Source: SMWC01 sp045561055
Lineage (GTDB): Bacteria; Pseudomonadota; Gammaproteobacteria; Steroidobacterales; Rariloculaceae
Direction of reading: 5' to 3'
DNA length: 64,000 nucleotides
NCBI GenBank assembly: GCA_045561055.1
Contig: JBJKYL010000010.1
Location: forward strand, 1-64,000
Every line of letters starts with the position of its first letter. Positions within the stretch are counted from its first letter, which is position 1. The position numbers were made by a program, and so were the translations under genes. Under the pieces are notes generated by a model. It worked only from the letters and a program-made list of their open reading frames with translations, had not been told where the DNA came from and searched no databases. Shown here piece by piece: positions 1 through 8,636 of the stretch.

Positions 1-791
1 CCAAGCTCCGGAAGACTGAACAATCCTCCCCAGATTCCAGCGTCAGGCCGTCGCTCTAAAAGAACACGCTGCTGATTGTCCTGCACAAGTAATACCGAAA
101 CCTTTCGCTGTGGCCGTAATCCGCGAGGTTTAGGCGTTGGCAGCCGCTTTTGGGTACCCGTAGCACGAGCAATGCAGTCACGGTTGAGCGGGCAAGTGTC
201 GCAGCTCGGATTGCTGCGAGTACAGAGGGTTGCCCCCAGATCCATAATCCCCTGCGTATATTCAGCGACTCGCCGGCTTGGCGTATGCTCCTCCGCTAGC
301 GTCCACAGTTTCTCCAGTACGTTAGCCCGGCCCGGCCAGCCGCTCACACCATGAAACCGCGCTAGCACACGCTTGACGTTGCCGTCTAGAATTGCCTGCC
401 GTTGGCAATATGCTAATGCAAGTATCGCGCCTGCAGTTGTGCGGCCTATCCCGGGTAATGCTAACAAAGACGCCATGCTATTAGGTAGCTCACCGCTATG
501 ATCTGCTACGATAGTCGCAGCAGCCGAGTGCAGATGTCGGGCGCGAGCATAATAGCCTAGACCAGCCCAGTGCGCGAGAACGTCATCGCGCGGAGCCGCT
601 GCCAGCTGATAGACCGTCGGGAATCGGACCATGAAGCGTTCGTAGTAAGGAATAACCGTCGCAACCTGAGTCTGCTGCAGCATGATTTCGGAGACCCAAA
701 CCGCATACGGTGAAGTAGCGCGCTGCCAGGGAAGATCATTACGGCCAAATTCGTCATACCATGTCAGAAGTCTACGGGCAAACGTGTCCAC
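1..791 (-). CDS. mutY: A/G-specific adenine glycosylase MutY (3' end beyond window)
   Basis: MutY removes adenine mispaired with 8-oxoguanine, working with MutM (encoded at 14370). The reading frame is open from a GTG at 791 to the left edge, giving 263 residues. Visible are the catalytic-glutamate segment SEIMLQQTQV (E35), the helix-hairpin-helix LPGIGRTTA (112-120), the catalytic aspartate in LDGNVK (D136), and four cysteines at 190, 197, 200 and 206 with the C-x6-C-x2-C-x5-C spacing of the 4Fe-4S cluster. The start of the C-terminal NUDIX-like domain follows (RRPDAGIWGG). The GTG lies one base after the stop of the START-like gene, so the two are probably co-transcribed. No ATG is available at the N-terminus; the GTG start fits the family length. 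Confidence 0.95.
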   Translation of the reverse strand, partial: MDTFARRLLTWYDEFGRNDLPWQRATSPYAVWVSEIMLQQTQVATVIPYYERFMVRFPTVYQLAAAPRDDVLAHWAGLGYYARARHLHSAAATIVADHSGELPNSMASLLALPGIGRTTAGAILALAYCQRQAILDGNVKRVLARFHGVSGWPGRANVLEKLWTLAEEHTPSRRVAEYTQGIMDLGATLCTRSNPSCDTCPLNRDCIARATGTQKRLPTPKPRGLRPQRKVSVLLVQDNQQRVLLERRPDAGIWGGLFSLPEL

Positions 792-792
792 A

Positions 793-1377
793 CTAACGAG
801 CTTCGATGGAAAGAACGGCAGCTTCTCGAGCGAGACGCTCAATACGATTCACCGCGCCCGTGCCACCACTTTGCAGTCGCTGCTTTAGCACCCATGGCCC
901 AATCAGGGGTGGAATCCAGAAGTCCGGTTCTACCGTCAGACGATAGGTCATAGCCGTCCCGCCCCCTTCGGGCTCGAGAGTCCACTCCGAAATGCCGAGG
1001 CTGAAATCGCTTTGCTCGGGCAAGGTGTGGGTGCGTATTGAACTAGGCTGGTCGACCTCCATACGTTCTACACGGCGCATCGTCACACAAAAAAATAACA
1101 CACAACCTTGCATGGTCGTGTGGATAATAGGAGTGCCGTCCGCGGCAGGCTCCATAAAGCCGTAATCCTTATAGGTACTCGATATACGACCGAAACGCTC
1201 ATAATCAGTCAGCACCTCGAAGATCGCCTCACGTGGCGCTTCAAGATAAGCAGTCGACACCAACCGGTAAACGCCCTCATCATGCTCGATTTCGATAGTT
1301 CGTATCGTCGCAGCGAATAGTTCCACACACGCAAGAACCGCTGCGCCACCTGCGGCTAGCGCGAGGAACCCTCTCAC
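793..1377 (-). CDS. SRPBCC/START-like family protein with signal peptide
   Basis: A 194-residue protein with an N-terminal hydrophobic stretch (about residues 4-22) that looks like a signal peptide, then a polyketide cyclase/START-like body: PREAIFEVLTDYERF early and a C-terminal amphipathic helix (WVLKQRLQSGGTGAVNRIER). Such folds bind hydrophobic ligands in a helix-grip cavity; the ligand here is unknown. The start is GTG at 1377, with an AGGA sequence about ten bases upstream. It sits directly before mutY with a one-base gap, so the pair forms a likely operon. Function beyond the family is not inferable from the sequence. Confidence 0.8.
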   Translation of the reverse strand: MRGFLALAAGGAAVLACVELFAATIRTIEIEHDEGVYRLVSTAYLEAPREAIFEVLTDYERFGRISSTYKDYGFMEPAADGTPIIHTTMQGCVLFFCVTMRRVERMEVDQPSSIRTHTLPEQSDFSLGISEWTLEPEGGGTAMTYRLTVEPDFWIPPLIGPWVLKQRLQSGGTGAVNRIERLAREAAVLSIEAR

Positions 1378-1846
1378 CAGCTTAAGATCCTTTTCTGCAC
1401 CGACTTAGCTGGTAGTAGCGAAAGCGCACGCACAGCATTAAATGTTCTCATAATATAGCTCGTTCCTATTCGATCAAGGACTACAGTCGTATGGCTAAAC
1501 ACCAAAGTCGATGTGTAAATGGGTCGACTGTTGTAGGCGCCCAGCTCAAACGTTTCGTTCCGCCGGACCGACGAATCGCTAACTTCCCATGAAATAATAA
1601 ACGGTCTTAATAGGCACAACCTTCGCCTAGCAAAAGGCAAGAGTAAAGCCCTAGACAGCAAACAGTATTGGGAAGGGCATTTGGTGATTGTTCAGAAGTT
1701 GTGGCACAGACCCCCCCCAATAGCCACATTCCCCTAAGAAGTCCCGTGGGGCAACGGCTGTTCGATAGAAGCCAGGTCTGTTATGTGGCGGAATTAAGGG
1801 ATGTTAGCTGTGGTCAGCTGGGGGCCCTAAGCGACGCATGGAGATG
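1378..1846. other. Intergenic stretch without recognisable gene
   Basis: These roughly 470 bases separate the START-like gene from tRNA-Gly. A 95-codon reading frame on the minus strand ends in a GTGA overlap with the START-like gene, but its translation has no recognisable domain and an arginine/serine-rich composition typical of a chance frame. A run of eight cytosines lies near 1710. I see no hairpin-plus-T-tract terminator and no clear promoter. Confidence 0.5.
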
Positions 1847-1921
1847 TGGAGCGGGTGAACGGAATCGAACCGTCATCTCCAGCTTGGGAAGCTGGGGTAA
1901 TAACCATTATACGACACCCGC
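1847..1921 (-). tRNA. tRNA-Gly (anticodon CCC)
   Basis: The reverse complement folds as a full cloverleaf: acceptor GCGGGTG paired with CACCCGC, D arm GTAT...TTAC, anticodon stem CCAGC/GCTGG around the seven-base loop TTCCCAA, and a T arm containing GGTTCGATTCC. Loop positions 34-36 read CCC, so it decodes GGG. Discriminator T and a genome-encoded CCA (1847-1849 on the plus strand as TGG) follow. The D arm resembles the usual tRNA-Gly(UCC) more than E. coli tRNA-Gly(CCC). Confidence 0.95.
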
Positions 1922-2115
1922 CTGAGTAGCTAGACTGCAGTGTAGCCGAATGTAAAACTTTGCTTCCCGATCAGTTGTCCTCGTCGGAGAATCTCCCCCC
2001 TAATACCCATATTGACTGAAGCCGCCCGATTATCCGAGAGGCGGACAACATCAGAATGACGACCACGCAACTAAGTGGCTACTTACTCCGTCGCCGCAAT
2101 CGGAGATGAGACAGA

Positions 2116-3591
2116 TTACGTCTCATGCGCATTCTCGTTTTTCAAACTAAATACACGGCCTATATATACGCCAGCCGCTGCCCAGACAGCCGCAATGCCC
2201 GCACCAATACCAGCCATAGCCGCGATACCGAAACCAATCCCATCGGTCAGTCCAGCGAAAGCGATGCTACTAAGTGCGTCACCGCCACGATATACAGCGA
2301 CATCAATAACCGGCTTCGATTTAAAACGCGTTTCGCGATCAACATGTGTAAATAACATCTCCCGGGCAGGCCGAGTGACGCCATAATTACCCGCCTGTCG
2401 TGCAACCTGCAGAGCCAAAAGGACGGTCAAAATTGGTGCAAAAGCAAGAATAAGTAGGCCAACACAAATGAAGACCGGAACAAGCGCCAGAGTTATCGCC
2501 ATCCCGAGCTTCGTGACGAGCCTACTCGTCGCGAACAGAGCTAGACCGAAGGTTAAGATATTCACGGTAGCCGCCAGGCCCGAAAGTATTACTGTACGTT
2601 CTTCACGCGAAAAATCTCGTAAAAGGTTTGTTTGTTCAAAGTAGACGAAAGAGCTGATCGATGTATACAGCAATATGAAGGCACCGATACCGAGCAGGTA
2701 GGGATTAGTAAAGAAGGATTTGAACCCGGCGAACGGATTACCGCCCAGCTTCGCTGAACTAAGATCAGCATGTACATCTTCGTTATGTAGATCGACAACC
2801 TTAAGTCGCTGTAGATAAAAAATAATCGGTAAAGGAATCAGTAACATCGCAGACGCGATCAGCATCAGATTGTCGACACCAACGTCTGTCACAATCAGAC
2901 TAGCGACTAGTGGCCCCACAGCGCCACCGGCAGTCGCCCCGGCAGCAATGAATCCGAATACTCGACGCGCCTGTTCCTTATTGAAAAGATCCGCCATAAA
3001 GGTCCAGAAAACTGACAGGTGGAATAGCGCGAAAACAGTTACCCAGAGATAGAACACCTTGTCTATAAGAACGCGGTCGGTAACGACAGAAGCAGCGAAG
3101 TAAAAACCGACGAAAGTAACCGCGAAGAAAACATAAACCGCCGGCACGAGCATCTTGAAACGAACACGCGAACAAGCAAACCCGTATAGAGCAACCACAG
3201 CCGTGCTAAGAACGAGCTGTATGTTCCAGAGCACACTAATTTCAGTGTTAGTCCAGTCACTCGCCATTGCGTCTCTTACCGGCCTAAGAATGTAATAGGC
3301 CGCCATCAGAATGAATACGAACGTGAATGCAAACGCTACCGTTCTAGCTTCGTTAGCCTCAATTAAGGTTGCCGAGCGCAAGAGCCGAGGCGAACGGAGA
3401 ATAAGACCAATCAAGCTAACGGCTGCTGCAAGACCGCCGAGCGAAGGGTTAGCGAAATCGAACAGCGCGCCCAAGGACGCACCCTGCATCAAACCTACCA
3501 GCTTGGATACGATATAAACACCTATAACCAACCAGCATAAAACTTTGACCCAATCAGTTCCGTTCCGCTCAGCTGTCTGTCTTGTCGGCAT
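2116..3591 (-). CDS. Npt1/Npt2-type transporter (ATP/ADP translocase-like MFS protein)
   Basis: A 491-residue polytopic membrane protein with about twelve hydrophobic segments. The segment AAYYILRPVRDAMASDW near residue 100, and VFGFIAAGATAGGAVGP near residue 230, are characteristic of the Npt/Tlc-like nucleotide transporter superfamily as found in many free-living proteobacteria. Classical members exchange nucleotides in intracellular bacteria; the substrate of the free-living relatives is not established, so I do not assign one. I chose the ATG at 3591 because AGGGGA lies a few bases upstream; the frame stays open to 3657. It is transcribed away from the metY-like gene, sharing a 140-base divergent promoter region. 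Confidence 0.8.
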   Translation of the reverse strand: MPTRQTAERNGTDWVKVLCWLVIGVYIVSKLVGLMQGASLGALFDFANPSLGGLAAAVSLIGLILRSPRLLRSATLIEANEARTVAFAFTFVFILMAAYYILRPVRDAMASDWTNTEISVLWNIQLVLSTAVVALYGFACSRVRFKMLVPAVYVFFAVTFVGFYFAASVVTDRVLIDKVFYLWVTVFALFHLSVFWTFMADLFNKEQARRVFGFIAAGATAGGAVGPLVASLIVTDVGVDNLMLIASAMLLIPLPIIFYLQRLKVVDLHNEDVHADLSSAKLGGNPFAGFKSFFTNPYLLGIGAFILLYTSISSFVYFEQTNLLRDFSREERTVILSGLAATVNILTFGLALFATSRLVTKLGMAITLALVPVFICVGLLILAFAPILTVLLALQVARQAGNYGVTRPAREMLFTHVDRETRFKSKPVIDVAVYRGGDALSSIAFAGLTDGIGFGIAAMAGIGAGIAAVWAAAGVYIGRVFSLKNENAHET

Positions 3592-3731
3592 GATTTTCCC
3601 CTTATTTATAGCAATTCTAACGTCCAGCGGTACTCTTAGGCTACGGAGTAGCATCATGGACTATTCGTGGCGTCCCAAAGGATGCTACTTTGGTGTGATT
3701 ATCGCCATTAGGGCAGTAGAGGAGAAATTTC

Positions 3732-5021
3732 ATGTCAGACCGGGAATTCGCATTCGCAACCCGCACCGTCCACGCAGGCTGCCGGCCGGATCCGACCACG
3801 GGGGCTCGGGCCCTTCCGATATATCAGACAACAAGTTATGTATTCGAAGACACCGAGTCAGCAGCATCCTATTTCAATCTTCAAGAATACGGTAATACCT
3901 ATTCGCGGATAATGAATCCAACCGTCGCCGCATTCGAGGAACGCGTAGCCAACCTCGATGGCGGAGCAGGGGCCGTCGCGTTTGCGAGCGGACTAGCGGC
4001 ACAGACATCCGCACTTTTCACACTACTGCAGCCAGGCGATCACATTGTCGCCTCTTCTGCTCTCTACGGTGGAACGATAACCCAACTGAAACACCTACTT
4101 GGAAAGCTATCCGTCGACTTGACGTTCGTCAACCCTGACGATCCTGATGCATGGCGAGCGGCATTGACCGATAACACGAAACTGCTCTTCGCCGAAACTA
4201 TCGGTAATCCGGGCGGCAATGTTCTAGACATAGAGACCGTGGCACAGATCGCCCACGAGCACGACTGTCCATTAATGATTGACAATACATTTGCCACGCC
4301 TTTTCTCTGCCGGCCGATCGACTGGGGCGCAGATATCATCGTGTATTCTGCAACGAAATTCCTCGGTGGCCATGGCACCAGTATCGGCGGCATTGTCGTC
4401 GATAGCGGCAAGTTCAACTGGTCTAACGGCCGCTTTCCTATCGTCTCCGATCCATCACCGGCCTATCACGGACTAGCATTTCACGAAACCTTTGGAGTTT
4501 ATGGCTATCTCATGAAGCTGCGAGCCGAAACCTTACGGGACCTCGGCGCGGCACTGAGCCCATTTAATGCCTTCCTGCTAGCTCAGGGCATCGAAACGCT
4601 GCCGTTGAGAATGCGCCAACACGTGGTTAACGCTAAGGCGGTAGCTGAATTCCTCGGGGCGGATGAACGGGTCAGTAACGTGAGTTACCCAGGACTTACC
4701 GGAAGCGTTTATCGACCGCTAGTCGAAAAGTACCTACCGCTCGGCACTGGCTCAGTTTTTTGTTTTGATCTTCCCGGTGGTCGGGAGCAAGGCATGCGAT
4801 TCATCGAAGCACTGACACTTTTCTCGCACCTCGCTAATGTCGGTGATGCAAAAAGCTTAGTCATCCATCCGGCTTCAACGACCCACAGACAACTCAACGA
4901 TGAGGAGCTGGTCGCCGCAGGTATCGGACCAGGTACAATCCGGATATCACTCGGCATCGAGGACGCCAACGATCTTATCTGGGATCTCGAACAGGGCTTA
5001 AGCGCCGGAGACGGTAGTTGA
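3732..5021 (+). CDS. O-acetylhomoserine sulfhydrylase-like PLP enzyme (Cys/Met metabolism)
   Basis: A 429-residue pyridoxal-phosphate enzyme of the cystathionine gamma-synthase superfamily. It carries the PLP lysine K209 in SATKFLGGHG, the aspartate in MIDNTFATP (D184), the YSR motif near residue 58 and the SGLAAQ loop near 86-91. Length and the N-terminal TRTVHAGCRPDPTTGA pattern best fit the O-acetylhomoserine (thiol)-lyase/MetY group, which makes homocysteine or cysteine from sulfide. A methionine gamma-lyase activity cannot be excluded from sequence alone. GAGGAG sits ten bases before the ATG. Its stop overlaps the start of the CoA-binding protein (TGATG), so the two are translationally coupled. 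Confidence 0.88.
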   Translation: MSDREFAFATRTVHAGCRPDPTTGARALPIYQTTSYVFEDTESAASYFNLQEYGNTYSRIMNPTVAAFEERVANLDGGAGAVAFASGLAAQTSALFTLLQPGDHIVASSALYGGTITQLKHLLGKLSVDLTFVNPDDPDAWRAALTDNTKLLFAETIGNPGGNVLDIETVAQIAHEHDCPLMIDNTFATPFLCRPIDWGADIIVYSATKFLGGHGTSIGGIVVDSGKFNWSNGRFPIVSDPSPAYHGLAFHETFGVYGYLMKLRAETLRDLGAALSPFNAFLLAQGIETLPLRMRQHVVNAKAVAEFLGADERVSNVSYPGLTGSVYRPLVEKYLPLGTGSVFCFDLPGGREQGMRFIEALTLFSHLANVGDAKSLVIHPASTTHRQLNDEELVAAGIGPGTIRISLGIEDANDLIWDLEQGLSAGDGS

Positions 5022-5500
5022 TGAATATTACGGAATATCAGCAGCCCGATATTATTCGGCAGACATTATCGCGGCGGCGTGTGGCAATAGTAGGTCTATC
5101 AGGAAACGATCTACGCGCCAGCAATTTCGTCGGCCGGTACCTTCTTCGTCATGGTTACGAGGTGATACCAGTGAATCCAAAAGAAACCTCGATACTAAAC
5201 GGTAAATCCTACCCTTCTCTGGCAGATATCCCCTTTCCTATTGACACGGTAGACGTCTTTCGCCAAACGAGCGTCGTACCGGAGATCGCACACGAGGCGA
5301 TCGAAATCGGCGCGACATGTCTGTGGCTACAGTTTGGCGTCATCAGCAAAGACGGAGCAAATATTGCCCGTGAAGGCGGCCTAGATGTGGTGATGGATCG
5401 CTGCATGAAAGTTGAACACGCACGCTATCTTGGGCGCATGCACTGGTTGGGATTTAACACCGGCAGAATAGCGGCTCTGCGCGGCGCTAGGTTTTTCTAG
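5021..5500 (+). CDS. CoA-binding domain protein (YccU-like)
   Basis: A 159-residue single-domain Rossmann-fold protein. VAIVGLSGNDLRASNFVGRY near the N-terminus is the nucleotide-binding turn, and the pattern continues with GYEVIPVNP, and ATCLWLQFGV and VVMDRCMKVEH later, as in the stand-alone succinyl-CoA synthetase-type CoA-binding proteins. The biochemical role of this small family is poorly known. The ATG at 5021 overlaps the upstream stop as TGATG; an in-frame TTG at 5018 is the only alternative. Coupling to the sulfhydrylase recurs in gammaproteobacteria as far as I recall, and may point to sulfur metabolism. Confidence 0.85.
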   Translation: MNITEYQQPDIIRQTLSRRRVAIVGLSGNDLRASNFVGRYLLRHGYEVIPVNPKETSILNGKSYPSLADIPFPIDTVDVFRQTSVVPEIAHEAIEIGATCLWLQFGVISKDGANIAREGGLDVVMDRCMKVEHARYLGRMHWLGFNTGRIAALRGARFF

Positions 5501-5642
5501 TAGCCTACCGGGGTTTGCTAGCGCCGCCCTTACCTTCCACTCTAATATAATAACTAGAAGTTACTAGGTTTGCGTCGTGCCTGTTTACACTTCGTACGGC
5601 AATTTTTAGCATATACAGATATCAACACTAGGGAATAATCAA

Positions 5643-6203
5643 ATGAGTAAAAATACTGCAACTGTAGATAACGGTGTCAATGTCGAAGCGCTCTTGGGTG
5701 CGCGTGAAGCGCTTGCCGAGATGCCTGCAGCAGGCCAATTTCAATGGCGTGCAACCTGTAGCTGGATCAACGGCACACACAGCAAATCTTCTGTGGAAGG
5801 TTTTTTTGGCCTCGGTGAGGAACAAAAACATCGCGCCGAGTACACCTTCGATGCAGATCATCCCGCGTGTTTCGCGTCCGAGGACAACGGCGCAACACCG
5901 GTCGAACTCGTTCTCGTTGGTCTTGCTTCATGCCTGACTGCTGGCGTAGCGGCCGTAGCACAGCATCGCGAAATTCAACTACGGTCGGTCAAAGCGACAC
6001 TGGAAGCCGGTATGGATATTCAGGGAATCCTAGGTGTAGATCCCGATGTCCGTAATGGATTTGACGGCATCAAAGTGAAGTACGAGATCGATGCCGATGC
6101 CTCGAAAGAGGACATTGAGGCAATCGTTGCTCAATCGCAGAAACGTTCGGCCGTATTCGATATAGTAACTAATCCAACGAACGTAACCGTTGAAGTGAAC
6201 TAG
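5643..6203 (+). CDS. OsmC family protein
   Basis: A 186-residue OsmC-like protein. The family includes thiol-dependent peroxidases for organic hydroperoxides. The segment PACFASEDNGATPVELVLVG followed by ASCLTAG contains the conserved cysteine C97, with another at C76. The C-terminal KRSAVFDIVTNP segment has no resolving cysteine, which is usual for this subgroup and unlike E. coli OsmC. An AGGGA ribosome binding site precedes the ATG by about eight bases. The next gene, a flavoprotein monooxygenase, starts five bases after the stop, so the two form one unit. Peroxidase activity is therefore uncertain. Confidence 0.88.
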   Translation: MSKNTATVDNGVNVEALLGAREALAEMPAAGQFQWRATCSWINGTHSKSSVEGFFGLGEEQKHRAEYTFDADHPACFASEDNGATPVELVLVGLASCLTAGVAAVAQHREIQLRSVKATLEAGMDIQGILGVDPDVRNGFDGIKVKYEIDADASKEDIEAIVAQSQKRSAVFDIVTNPTNVTVEVN

Positions 6204-6208
6204 GCCAG

Positions 6209-7483
6209 GTGACCCGGCCCGTTGCTGAATCGCCAGCGGTTAATGTCGACGCGCTGATTATCGGCGCTGGGCACACTGGTTTGGCGATCAGTCACTGCCT
6301 CGCCGAACACTCGGTTGAACACGCGGTGCTCGAGCGAGGCGAGGTTGCGAATTCTTGGCGCTATGAGCGCTGGGATTCACTGCGTCTGTTGACCCCAAAC
6401 TGGCAGAGCAACCTTCCAGGCTTTCCCTATTCTGGCAACAACCCCGATGGCTTCATGACTAATGCAGAGGTCATCGATTTTATTTCAAAATACGCTAAGT
6501 TTATTGAAGCTCCCGTTCGAACAAAGACGACTGTCACCTCCGTTCGGTACGAAGCGGGTCAATATCATGTAACTACTGATAAGGGTATATGGCTGAGCAA
6601 CGCTGTCGTAATTGCCAGTGGTGCCTGCAATCTACCGGCGGTCCCGGCAATCGGCAATACCGTGCCTGAAAACATCGTAACATTGACGCCTCACGACTAT
6701 CGGAACCCGAAGCAACTCGAGCAGGGTGGTGTTCTCATCGTTGGTGCATCAGCGACCGGCCTGCAACTAGCCGACGAGATTCAGAGCACCGGACGTTCCG
6801 TAACCATTGCTGTAGGCGAGCACGTGCGACTTCCGCGCGTCTATCGCGGCCTGGATATTCAGTGGTGGATGGACAAAGCTGGCATCCTGGATGAGTCTAT
6901 CGAAACTATCGATGATATTGTGAGAGCACGAAATCTCCCATCACCTCAACTCGTCGGCTCGCGGGAAAAACAAATCCTTGACCTAAACTCGCTTACCGCG
7001 TTAGGCGTGAAGCTCGTTGGAAGACTAATGAGTTTTAGAGATAGCAAAGCCTATTTCTCCGGATCGCTTCGCAACGTCTGCGCATTAGCCGACCTGAAGA
7101 TGGGACGCTTGCTCGATACTATAGATGAGTGGGCGACCAATGATTCCAACTGCTCAGAATTCGAGCGGCCGGAGCGTTTTGAGCGAACACGTGTCGAGGA
7201 ATCTCCGCCTTTGAGTATCGATTTCGAACAAAATGACATCCGGACGATACTATGGGCAACAGGATATCGGCCCGATTATTCCTGGCTCAATATCCCTGTA
7301 TTGGACCGCAAAGGTCGCATCCGTCACGATGGCGGTATCGTCGACTCACCAGGACTATACGTTATTGGTCTCCCCTTCCTGCGCCGTCGTAAATCAAGTT
7401 TCATCCAAGGCACCGAGGACGACGCTATCGACATTTCGGATCACCTTGCAAAATTTCTCGAGACTCGTCGAGGTACAACCTAG
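6209..7483 (+). CDS. FAD/NAD(P)-dependent flavoprotein monooxygenase (CzcO/FMO-like)
   Basis: A 424-residue two-dinucleotide-fold flavoprotein. The FAD-binding GAGHTG motif is at residues 19-24, preceded by hydrophobic strand residues and followed by an acidic residue in AVLERGE. A second Rossmann motif, VGASATG near residue 180, would bind NAD(P)H, and WATGYRPDYSWL near 350 is the second FAD contact typical of the flavin-containing monooxygenase and CzcO-like group. The start is GTG at 6209, five bases after the OsmC stop; no ATG is available. The substrate is unknown. Pairing with OsmC suggests oxidation or detoxification of a thiol or electrophile, but that is inference. Confidence 0.85.
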   Translation: MTRPVAESPAVNVDALIIGAGHTGLAISHCLAEHSVEHAVLERGEVANSWRYERWDSLRLLTPNWQSNLPGFPYSGNNPDGFMTNAEVIDFISKYAKFIEAPVRTKTTVTSVRYEAGQYHVTTDKGIWLSNAVVIASGACNLPAVPAIGNTVPENIVTLTPHDYRNPKQLEQGGVLIVGASATGLQLADEIQSTGRSVTIAVGEHVRLPRVYRGLDIQWWMDKAGILDESIETIDDIVRARNLPSPQLVGSREKQILDLNSLTALGVKLVGRLMSFRDSKAYFSGSLRNVCALADLKMGRLLDTIDEWATNDSNCSEFERPERFERTRVEESPPLSIDFEQNDIRTILWATGYRPDYSWLNIPVLDRKGRIRHDGGIVDSPGLYVIGLPFLRRRKSSFIQGTEDDAIDISDHLAKFLETRRGTT

Positions 7484-7555
7484 ACCGTCTTGCCCCTCAA
7501 CAAACTACTCCAAGCGTCTATCCCCTACTCATATGACCTAGCGCCGAATATAACC

Positions 7556-8230
7556 ATGAGAACCACTCCACTCCGCCAGATTCGCAGTTTCGTTCGTCGA
7601 TCCGGACGAATAACCGAAGCACAACGCAAAGCGCTAGTGGACCTTATGCCACGCTTCGGTCTGGACTTCTCGGAAAATCAAGTGGATCTTGGAGTGGTAT
7701 TCGGACGCACTGCGAGAAAGGTGCTAGATATCGGGTTCGGCGATGGCGAAGCACTCTTAACAGCAGCCGCAAACAATCCCAGCATCGATTACCTCGGTGT
7801 CGAAGTACACAATCCCGGTATTGGTCATTTGCTACTGCTGTTAGAGCAGGCCGGACTTACTAATGTGCGTATCATTCATAGAGACGTCGTTGAAGTTCTC
7901 AGCAATATGCTCCCAGATGTGTGCCTCGATGGCGTAAACGTCTACTTTCCGGATCCATGGCCGAAAAAACGTCATCACAAGCGTCGACTTGTTCAGCCAG
8001 TCATCGCGTCCGAGTTTGCGCGGGTCATAAAAGCGGGAGGAACACTGCACCTCGCGACAGACTGGGAGAATTATGCAGAACACATGAAGCAAGTAATTGG
8101 GAGTACGGGCGCGTTTGCCAGGATCGCCACGGAAATCGATTTAGTACGACCACCGACCAAGTTTGAGCGTCGTGGACAACGACTTGGCCACTCTGTATGG
8201 GATCTAATCTATGAGCGCCTCCCAACTTAA
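7556..8230 (+). CDS. trmB: tRNA (guanine-N7-)-methyltransferase TrmB
   Basis: A 224-residue SAM-dependent enzyme that makes m7G46 in the variable loop of tRNAs. VLDIGFGDGEAL is the SAM-binding loop, IDYLGVEVH the acidic strand, and FPDPWPKKRHHKRRLV the hallmark TrmB motif. It ends with the conserved T-K-FE-R-G segment (PTKFERRGQRLGHSVWDL). The ATG at 7556 was chosen because the family pattern (RQIRSFVRRSGRIT) starts just after it; a longer frame begins with TTG at 7490 but adds residues unlike the family. It is convergent with the Rieske protein gene. Confidence 0.95.
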   Translation: MRTTPLRQIRSFVRRSGRITEAQRKALVDLMPRFGLDFSENQVDLGVVFGRTARKVLDIGFGDGEALLTAAANNPSIDYLGVEVHNPGIGHLLLLLEQAGLTNVRIIHRDVVEVLSNMLPDVCLDGVNVYFPDPWPKKRHHKRRLVQPVIASEFARVIKAGGTLHLATDWENYAEHMKQVIGSTGAFARIATEIDLVRPPTKFERRGQRLGHSVWDLIYERLPT

Positions 8231-8258
8231 GCCAATTACTGACAATCTTAAACTTCAG

Positions 8259-8636
8259 CTAGATATCAGTTTCTACTTTAATCCGCCCCAGATCGACCAC
8301 GTCAGCGAGCACATCACCGTCGCGAAGCAATAGCTTGATTGGCGTTAGCCTAGCGCCTGGACAGGGACCTAGAACACAAAGCCCCTCCTCAATCGTAAAT
8401 CTCGCACCATGTGACTGACAAAGAATTAGGTCGCCCTTACTGGTCAAGAACCGATCTGACTGCCAATTAAGCGTGTGCCCGGCATGTGGGCAACGATTAA
8501 CGTAACCGAATACGTCATCACCCTTACGCACGACAAAAATCTCGATCGGCCAATCACCTTCACCCCATTCAAACTCGCAACTTCCAGGATCTTCGAGATC
8601 GTCAATTGCGCAAACCCGGTAGAAACCCTTAGCCAT
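8259..8636 (-). CDS. Small Rieske [2Fe-2S] protein
   Basis: A 125-residue single-domain Rieske protein. The two ligand boxes are visible: C-x-H in RCPHAGHTL and C-x2-H in CQSHGARF, about 20 residues apart, with the glycine-proline loop LGPCPGARL after the second. Such small soluble Rieske proteins act as ferredoxin-like electron donors; the partner is not evident here. Its ATG overlaps the ampG stop (TAATG), so it is the last gene of an xth-ampG-Rieske operon. Confidence 0.9.
   Translation of the reverse strand: MAKGFYRVCAIDDLEDPGSCEFEWGEGDWPIEIFVVRKGDDVFGYVNRCPHAGHTLNWQSDRFLTSKGDLILCQSHGARFTIEEGLCVLGPCPGARLTPIKLLLRDGDVLADVVDLGRIKVETDI

Noticed and set aside
1374..1661. A 95-residue frame overlapping the START-like gene start
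   Set aside because: Composition and lack of any domain suggest chance; the downstream gene has its own ribosome binding site.
1668..1925. Plus-strand frame covering the tRNA
   Set aside because: It runs antisense across tRNA-Gly and shows no protein-like pattern.
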